Positions 57,656 through 64,000 of a stretch of DNA of 64,000 nt are shown here, one piece after another. The position numbers were made by a program, and so were the translations under genes. The DNA comes from Lunularia cruciata (lineage: Eukaryota; Streptophyta; Marchantiopsida; Lunulariales; Lunulariaceae): NCBI GenBank assembly GCA_948567375.1, contig OX419761.1, forward strand, positions 2,730,501-2,794,500, read 5' to 3'. Positions within the stretch are counted from its first letter, which is position 1, and the number at the start of each line of letters is the position of its first letter. The notes beneath the pieces were generated by a model, which had not been told where the DNA came from, did no database searches, and was given only the letters and a program-made list of their open reading frames with translations.

Positions 57656-58081
57656 TTAACATTGGAGCATAACCATGGGGGAGGCGCCGCGAGCTCTCGA
57701 CCCGAGTGGAGACGGGTTCGAACGTTTCGGACTGGTTAGGAAAATCTCGTTCACGTGGGAGGCGAGCTGGCTCATGACTGCTCTGTCTTTGGCAAATTCC
57801 AACCCTTCGATGATGTCTTCTGCGAGATGTTGATCCTCGGCACGCAGGCGGACGACACAACTGTGGACGGAAACGCCGGGGATCCTGGTCTGAATTCTGG
57901 AACCAGCACCTCGCTGTGGCATGTTGTTGTTGTTGTTGTTGTTGTTTGCTCTCGGACCTCCCGTTGAATAGGATCTGCTTGAAGCTGCGGCCGCTTCAGA
58001 GTTTGTTGCCGATGAATATGACGACCGCTCCAGAGAGCCGAAAGCCGATGATCCAGAATCCATCATCCTCCTCGCGTCCAT
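57656..58081 (-). CDS. Probable host gene, 141-codon first exon or short protein
   Basis: The start chosen is the ATG at 58081 (ATTATGGAC, with A at -3 and G at +4), about 450 bases after a TATA box at 58557-58564. The frame is open further upstream but only from a TTG. The protein begins MDARRMMDSGSSAFGS, followed by a Ser/Ala-rich segment (to about 40), an eight-Asn run (45-52) encoded by a GTT microsatellite on the plus strand, then a compact-looking part. This part is at about 58-115: RIQTRIPGVSVHSCVVRLRA, HLAEDIIEGLEFAKDRAV, SQLASHVNEIFLTSPKR. CpG content is higher than in the transposon region. I do not recognise the family. Confidence 0.6.
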   Translation of the reverse strand: MDARRMMDSGSSAFGSLERSSYSSATNSEAAAASSRSYSTGGPRANNNNNNNNMPQRGAGSRIQTRIPGVSVHSCVVRLRAEDQHLAEDIIEGLEFAKDRAVMSQLASHVNEIFLTSPKRSNPSPLGSRARGASPMVMLQC

Positions 58082-58556
58082 AATTTCTTCGATCGCTCTA
58101 ATTCTCGATTTCACAAAGCACAAATCCACCTGCCCTGCCTTGCCTTGCCTGCCTCCTGCCTGTTCCTTCGCAATCAATTTCTCGAATTTGCAGACTTTTG
58201 TCAACTCTGCTATACCCTGTCGAGAGAATCGCTGTACAAAACAAGAGCAACAACTAGTACAACTTTCTTCCTCTCTGTTGTTCTGTGTCTCTCTTTCAGT
58301 CAGATCGTCAGATGACCGCTCGATCAAGAACGTTACAGAAGCGATTCGGAGCGCCAAGAGCGTAGATTTCTTGACAGCGAAGCTCGAATTTCATCTATAA
58401 CGCAAAGAAAGAAACGAACGATGGTTACACACACGCACCAGTGGCCTCTACGGTAGTATTGGTGGAAGATTTCTTCTCTCTGAAACAACGAACGCGTTTT
58501 TGGGGAATGCTAATATACAAAGAAAGTTCACGCTCTCTTCCACTGAGGCCCAGCTC

Positions 58557-58564
58557 TACTTATA
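58557..58564 (-). promoter_or_regulatory. TATA box
   Basis: Minus strand TATAAGTA within GAGTATAAGTAGAG. It predicts a start of transcription near 58525-58532 and a 5' UTR of about 450 bases. Confidence 0.6.
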
Positions 58565-58609
58565 CTCCTCCCCGCTTCTTCCCTTTCTTTCCTTGTCAAG
58601 GAGATGTCA

Positions 58610-58656
58610 TGACGTCCCGAACTCTGAGGCACCTAGTGTAGGAACGAGTTACGTCA
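58610..58656 (-). promoter_or_regulatory. Two TGACG-type bZIP sites
   Basis: TGACGTC at 58610-58616 and TTACGTCA at 58649-58656, 46-100 bases upstream of the TATA box. The core ACGT is bound by plant bZIP factors. Assignment rests on sequence and position alone. Confidence 0.45.
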
Positions 58657-60470
58657 CCGCACACACCAAAGGGCACGAGTTCTCCTTTCCCCGCTGATTA
58701 GCCTCCATCCGTTAACTAACCCCTTCTTTTCCGTCCCACCCTTGCTTAGTCCCTCCCGATTCGCACCTAATGCCCTCCTCCACTCTAACTAAGTTGAATT
58801 ATCCCCCACTAGACGACAGGAGGAGCACAGTGATTGGATCCGAGTCCTGAGGGGGTAACACGCATGGAAGATCCCCAACGGTGCGCCGTGCGTACGCGGA
58901 GTCGGCCGTTTGTCACCGGTGCTGCCAACGGGACAATCGTTCCCTCTTGTTTCCCCTCTTGATTTCTTCTTCTCTATTTTCATGCACTCTTCGTTGGAGG
59001 GCCGTCATTTGTGGACTGCGACTTACATGGCAGTTTAAGATATGAAGCATGGTTTGGGCAGAAATACTCGGGGTCCTGTGGTGTGGACCTCCGGAGTAGT
59101 CGTGCGAGGAAGATATCCAGGAGAACAGTTACTCAACTTGCCAACGTTTGCTTTGCCAACATTTGATCCGAGAGGTGTACACCCCATCGAGCTGAAAATA
59201 CATGACCTAACGATCGTAAAGTTTGGTGGGGAGGAAGGGGTGTTACTTAAGCGGACATTAGCTAGCCCCTCAGGGTGGTTGAACTCGTCTTATTATTACT
59301 GGCTCCTTTCTGTTCCAAAAACAATCTGTCGGCCATGACTCGTTCTTCTTGATGCTGCTGCATTGTGGAGGCAACACCCAAACTGTAGCTTGCTTTGATA
59401 AAACTACATCTTGAAGCTAAGAGAAAAATGGTTCTGCAATAACAACACTTCTCTCCGTTGTCAGTATGGATGATACTAATTGACTGCATAGAGATCGCGC
59501 CACATTCTATGCATATCGTGGATGATTTACTAATCACATTGACTAAATGATGCACATTAATTGAGGTTGAAATAAAGAATGTGTATATGCATTGTTTCAA
59601 GGCGATCTTCATCCTATCGAGTAAATTTTATAAAAAAGAAAAGCATCATAGGTGAAAAGTAGAGAATTTCAGAGCAGTATTGACTTTTAATGTTAATCAA
59701 CTTCGACACGAATCAAAAATTGAAGTTCAAGAATTCGGGGTTTAGTCATATGGACTTTGAGTTGAACCTTGGGGCTCAAACCTCTTTTGTTTACTAAGAT
59801 AATTAATTTTGGAATTTTATTTATTTCTTAAAAGGATATGTTTAGAAATATACTAGAAACTATAAAAAAATTCTCGAAACATACTCTAACCAAAAGAACG
59901 TTCCAAGTAAAAGTTGCTACATGGAAACACATAAAAGAACCAATTAAATGTATCTTCACTAATTCTCTCTGCAGGCTCCGGTTGATATGGATGACACTAA
60001 TTAGCAGTGTATATCAGGTAAGTGTCCATACTAATTAGGTAAAAAGAGTGTACTATGTAATTCTACCTGAATTTTATGATTATTTATGATTATTTAACAG
60101 TTTTCTTACATGTAATGAGTCTGGGTGTCATCTTATTCTTCCAGATATTCCACCTCTCGCTGTTCCCTATATCATATAAGCAAAAGGCAGAAACTACAAA
60201 AGCGAATGGTCTGGTTAAGCATAAAGATATACCTCCTAATGTTTTTTTCTCAATCAATAAAATACTACATCTACTTCCACTTCCGCCAGGAAAGTCCGAC
60301 ATCCTTTTCTTAAAACTAGTTATGCATTTTTCCATAGGCGGCATCTGTAGATAATGTCAAAATTTCTATGGTTTTATATCTGACTCCGAATCCAACTCCT
60401 GTTAAAGAACGAAAATGAATTTCATATCATGTAAACGAATTTTAAAGCATATCAGGAGCGCAAGGAAAAA
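58657..60470. other. Intergenic, no gene recognised
   Basis: Upstream of the minus-strand gene. Short frames without domains; GC falls from about 59400 rightwards. Confidence 0.45.
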
Positions 60471-60472
60471 CC

Positions 60473-60522
60473 GACCATCAAAAGCAAAGAAAAGTTCCTC
60501 TTCCCTCTGCTTTTGATGGTCA
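60473..60522. repeat. Hairpin, 14-bp stem
   Basis: GACCATCAAAAGCA near 60473 pairs with TGCTTTTGATGGTC near 60507-60520. A second small hairpin TATCTTCC/GGAAGATA follows at about 60524-60546. Confidence 0.85.
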
Positions 60523-60552
60523 TATCTTCCTTGGAAAGGAAGATATTCCCTA

Positions 60553-60612
60553 TGTCTTTTCCTTGTACGGCTTGATGGGGTTGTTATCCTACGTGGTCGC
60601 CATTTCTCCTTT
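60553..60612 (+). mobile_element. Isolated terminus of the RT element
   Basis: Reads TCCTTGTACGGCTTGATGGGG then GTGGTCGCC and a T-rich tail, the same end as at 45780 and 53735, with no coding part attached. Confidence 0.7.
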
Positions 60613-63600
60613 GGAAAGGAAAGGAAAGGTCCGTCCGTCCGTACCTTACCTTACCGATGGGAGTGGACTGGACTGGACGGACGAACCTTAGGCAACGTTG
60701 AAGCGGAATCTCCTACTGTGGCAGATAAAGGAACGGTGTGCGGTGAGCAACACGACGTAGTTCGGTCCTTTGGGACAGACGACCACCACGTTCATCTCGT
60801 CTCCGACTTGTCTTTCGTAGTGACCGACCACCACCCTAGGTTGCTGCCCCCCATTCTAAATATTTCACTAGTTCCTCCGCGTCTAGAAGATAATCAATGC
60901 GTTGCTATGCATCCTTGCATCATTGGCTTGAATTCTTCTCGTTGTGACTTCAACCTCTCCCGATGAGTTTCTTCACCGCTCACTCTCCCTGGGAATCAAC
61001 ACGTTTGGTCAAACTTGGATAAAATTATTTCGCAAGCTATGTGGTTGTAATAAATATCTCTTACTAACCTCATTTGTCAGATTTAATCTTCAGGGTTAGA
61101 TAAAAACTTTTTTTAGAGTCATAGTAGAAAAATTGATCATGTGATTCTCTTTCAATTAAAGGACACTTGGCACTTCACCAAGATCCCCATCCCACATAGT
61201 CTGGCAGCTGGGTACCCAAAGGTTTGTGTTGCATGGTCGACAAGTATAGAACGCCATCTAATTAACATTCCAACTTTTCAAAGTAGCCAAAGACCAGGAA
61301 CGATATTGACCACGGACTTTATTATGCTCACCAGCTTGCTTACATATTGACGTTTCTTTTGCAATAAAGAAGAATAATTTATTCGCTTTTCTCCTTTTGA
61401 AAGCTGGAAATTCCATTTCCTTGCTGCTTTTCAAAACTTTCTCCGAACACATCATTTTTCTATATGGCCTTTTCTATCAAATGCGTAACTTATTATCGGT
61501 GGGTGTCTTCCCAATTATTGTGTCGTTGATGTTCACGCTCGCATATGTACTATCTGGTCCGATGTATTTTTTGTGTTTTTGAGTTTCTTATAACGGAAAT
61601 GTCAACCGCACCTAAAAGTATTGTGCTTAGATTCTTGTCAAGGAAACAATTTGTTTTCTTCAATAAACTTTGGTTTTCTTTTAAAGTCTCTCCCTGCACT
61701 ACTCGCATATTTGAAAAATTATAGACAGTCCAAATCTAGAGGGACCCCTTTACGAGGATTACTGTGCTCTCTTTAGACAAGATAGAGAGTCTTTCTATCT
61801 GGTCGACATTTTCTTAATATATTTAGAATGGTCTTTTATCTGATTCAAATCCTACATGATATTTATACAGAGCTTTTCCATCACTTAGTAAAGTTTTGTA
61901 CATCATATGATAAAAGTTGTACTGTTTCGGTAATGAGGTTTACTTAGATAACACACACTAACTAAAATAGTAAAATTTCAAGAACCTCTACTTTCGAGAG
62001 AGCATTATTGAAAAAAATTTTAACGAATATTGCTTATGTTTGAAATCGTTATCTATGTTTTTTTGTTTTCAAGTAACGAAAGGATTTCTTATTAACGAAA
62101 GGATTTTCTTATTAACGAAAGGATTTTCTCACCTGATATTATTATTAAGCAAAATTAGTCAAAACTGGGCAGAGGCCCTATCCACATTCAGTCAAGAACG
62201 TGCTAACATTTTGACGCAAGTGTTCTCGAATTGAGATATTTCAAAAACGGAATACAATCGGTGTCACCTTCTTCTATGCTCTGGAACAAAGAATACTCAA
62301 TATTCTATGATGAAATTTAGAAGAAAAAAAAAATTCCCTTAGAACCAACGTCATGTAACACGGTCTTTTAGAATTTGTAATAATCTCAAATCCTGTCTAC
62401 AGTCAAAATCGAAGTTCTGCTTTCTAAAATCTGACATCCAACTATTAAAGTTCACGAATAGTGGTCTTTCTCGACCGTGACCCAGACAATCGTGGTTGTC
62501 AGGGTCAAAACTCAATTACTGTGAATTGAAATGTACGCATGCGGTGCCCAGGAAGTAATCATACCGGATACTCAAGGACATATTAAAAACATTCGCCCCT
62601 CACGAGCTACTAGGTTGGGAATGGCTCGTGCTGGAAAGTCCAATATCCCATAAAATATATGTTCTAACATGAGATTATACCCATTGCACTTTCTTTTTAT
62701 CACCTTTTTGATACATATATAAAGTTGGTGAAAGAACACAAGTAATATGTTTACATCATATAAAACGCATATTCCAGCAATGGGAAATTGTCTGCTGATT
62801 GGTTACAGGTGGTGTAAATTATTTAGGTTCTAGACCAAAAAAATTAGCTGAAGCCATCAGCCAACCCGTCATAGCAACGACTTTTTCTACATTAGATAAT
62901 TGCTGACATATGTGTGAATACCAACATTAAAATATTAGACATCTAATATATTCATGAGATTTTCGGAGGATTGAATTTGTCAGCATTTTAGTTGGTGTTT
63001 CCACCAAACTCCAGCTACAATTCGCGAATACCTTGGAGAGAAATGAATCACAACGATTGTAAATCGTGAATAAGGTCATACCGATACATAGATAGATAAT
63101 ACAATACTCAAAGCAGCGACTCTTGAGTTGAAACTTTGACATGGATTCCGTTAATTTCTGACATGAAGAGCCAACGCAATAGAGGTAATCGCAAATGCAG
63201 AATCGAAAACTTAGGACACTCCACTCGTACTTCTTGTTGTTGGCAACGGAGGAACGTTTTCCACACTTAGTAGGGGAATGTAGGCTTGATCCGATGGAGA
63301 CGAGGGGATATTCGGTGAGTCCCTGAGTTATTATTATCTATGGAAAGTGTGACATGAAATGAAATAACAAGAATAAATAAGGGGTAAAGCTGGGACATGA
63401 TTCGTTATCATAATAGGGATGGTATATGCGTGGTTCCCTGACGTGCGAAGATAAATATCAACCTGACGAGGGTAAGAGAACTCGAGTTGGGGTAACCATC
63501 CTGAAGCGGGACCCACCAACTCTGTTGGTCTTACTTTAACGGGCCATTGTTAACCGTCCAGAGCAAAAGGCGTCCCACAAAGCAAGTTCTGCGATGCCAC

Positions 63601-63740
63601 TATTTCTCTCTGACTTCCAGATGGGGCCCCGGCCCCTCTTCCACTGCTCGGTTCGCAACCCATGCTACTCACGGCGCAACCATACTTCAGCCCACTCCAC
63701 CCCGCGACTCCCCTGTTCAGCCAAATCCAAATCCCTTATA
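60613..63740. other. Intergenic, no gene recognised
   Basis: It contains GTCC and GGACT tetra/pentanucleotide runs at 60628-60682 and three units of a roughly 21-bp repeat (AACGAAAGGATTT) at about 62076-62130. No domain found in any frame. Confidence 0.45.
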
Positions 63741-63782
63741 GGGCACATGCCTCTTACCGGCAGGGTAAGAGGCATGTCGCCC
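63741..63782. repeat. Strong 18-bp hairpin
   Basis: 63745-63758 (ACATGCCTCTTACC) is the exact complement of 63764-63777 around the 5-base loop GGCAG. After one bulged C the pairing extends four more pairs (GGGC with GCCC). Confidence 0.9.
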
Positions 63783-64000
63783 CGCAGCCCCGGGGTCAAA
63801 CCCACACCGGGAGAGTCGGTCCCATTTGGTTTACTCCCGGTTTGTTTAAGTCGGGTTCTGGGGATTCATCCCAAGTAAACTTGCTCAATATCTTTCCTGC
63901 TCCTCTCGCATTTCCGTTTCTTAATTAAATTTCGATTGATGAATCATGGACAGACATAAATGGAGAAATAACCGAAAGATCAATTTAGAGTTTAGTATTT

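Noticed and set aside
57345-57860. 171-codon minus-strand ORF overlapping the probable gene
   Set aside because: It overlaps 57656-58081 in another frame and lacks a start context. The Ser/Asn-rich frame has the promoter and better start; the downstream part might still be an exon.
60718-60966. 82-codon plus-strand ORF with many His and Asp
   Set aside because: No domain, no neighbour support and atypical composition; likely chance.
63547-63928. Pro/Ser-rich overlapping ORFs at the right edge
   Set aside because: Three overlapping frames of similar length in GC-rich DNA spanning a palindrome; none shows a domain.
1-64000. CRISPR arrays, bacterial operons or organelle insertions
   Set aside because: No regular short repeats with unique spacers, no ribosome-binding-site-linked gene runs, and no plastid or mitochondrial genes seen.

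Overview
The window looks like nuclear DNA of a land plant, plausibly an early-diverging one such as a bryophyte, lycophyte or fern, but the species cannot be fixed from the sequence. The reasons are nested plant-type LTR retrotransposons (a chromodomain Ty3/gypsy primed by initiator tRNA-Met, and a Ty1/copia), a Mutator-like transposase, and a short gene-like region with a plant-style TATA promoter. No bacterial operons, rRNA or CRISPR are visible. About two thirds of the window is decayed mobile DNA.

Layout. 1-5853: Ty3/gypsy chromovirus on the minus strand, left LTR cut by the window edge. It sits inside copy B (5854-8475) of a second gypsy family, here called family M. B in turn sits inside copy C (8476-13525) of the same family. 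C also carries a solo LTR of the chromovirus family (10907-11622) with a perfect 5-bp target duplication. 13920-15560: broken Mutator-like transposase, minus strand. 18380-19230 and 28980-30540: weak hAT-like remnants flanking the long plus-strand copy A of family M (19231-28868). 30541-34376: AT-rich DNA with a degenerate repeat. 34377-41170: Ty1/copia element, minus strand, with an unexplained antisense ORF in its leader. 41171-46261: old repeats, then a GC-rich block holding a non-LTR-type reverse transcriptase element with inverted termini. 46262-64000: mostly single-copy-looking DNA with one likely gene promoter and first exon (58564-57656, minus strand), a truncated second copy of the RT element (53134-53790), minisatellites and strong hairpins.

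Most notable content. Copy A of family M reads gag - CCHC knuckles - aspartic protease - C5 cytosine DNA methyltransferase - reverse transcriptase - RNase H - integrase - PHD finger. The methyltransferase motifs (ELFGG, PCQ, EN, R-x-x-x-x-x-W, and an E-R-E/LxQAMDLN C-terminal block) are visible in order between protease and RT. A gypsy element carrying its own cytosine methyltransferase and a histone-reading finger could alter the chromatin marks of its own copies. To my recollection, methyltransferase-bearing retrotransposons have been reported in dinoflagellates and a charophyte alga; a PHD-ended land-plant-like version is worth pursuing. All copies here are broken by stops, frameshifts and nested insertions, so activity must be tested on other copies.
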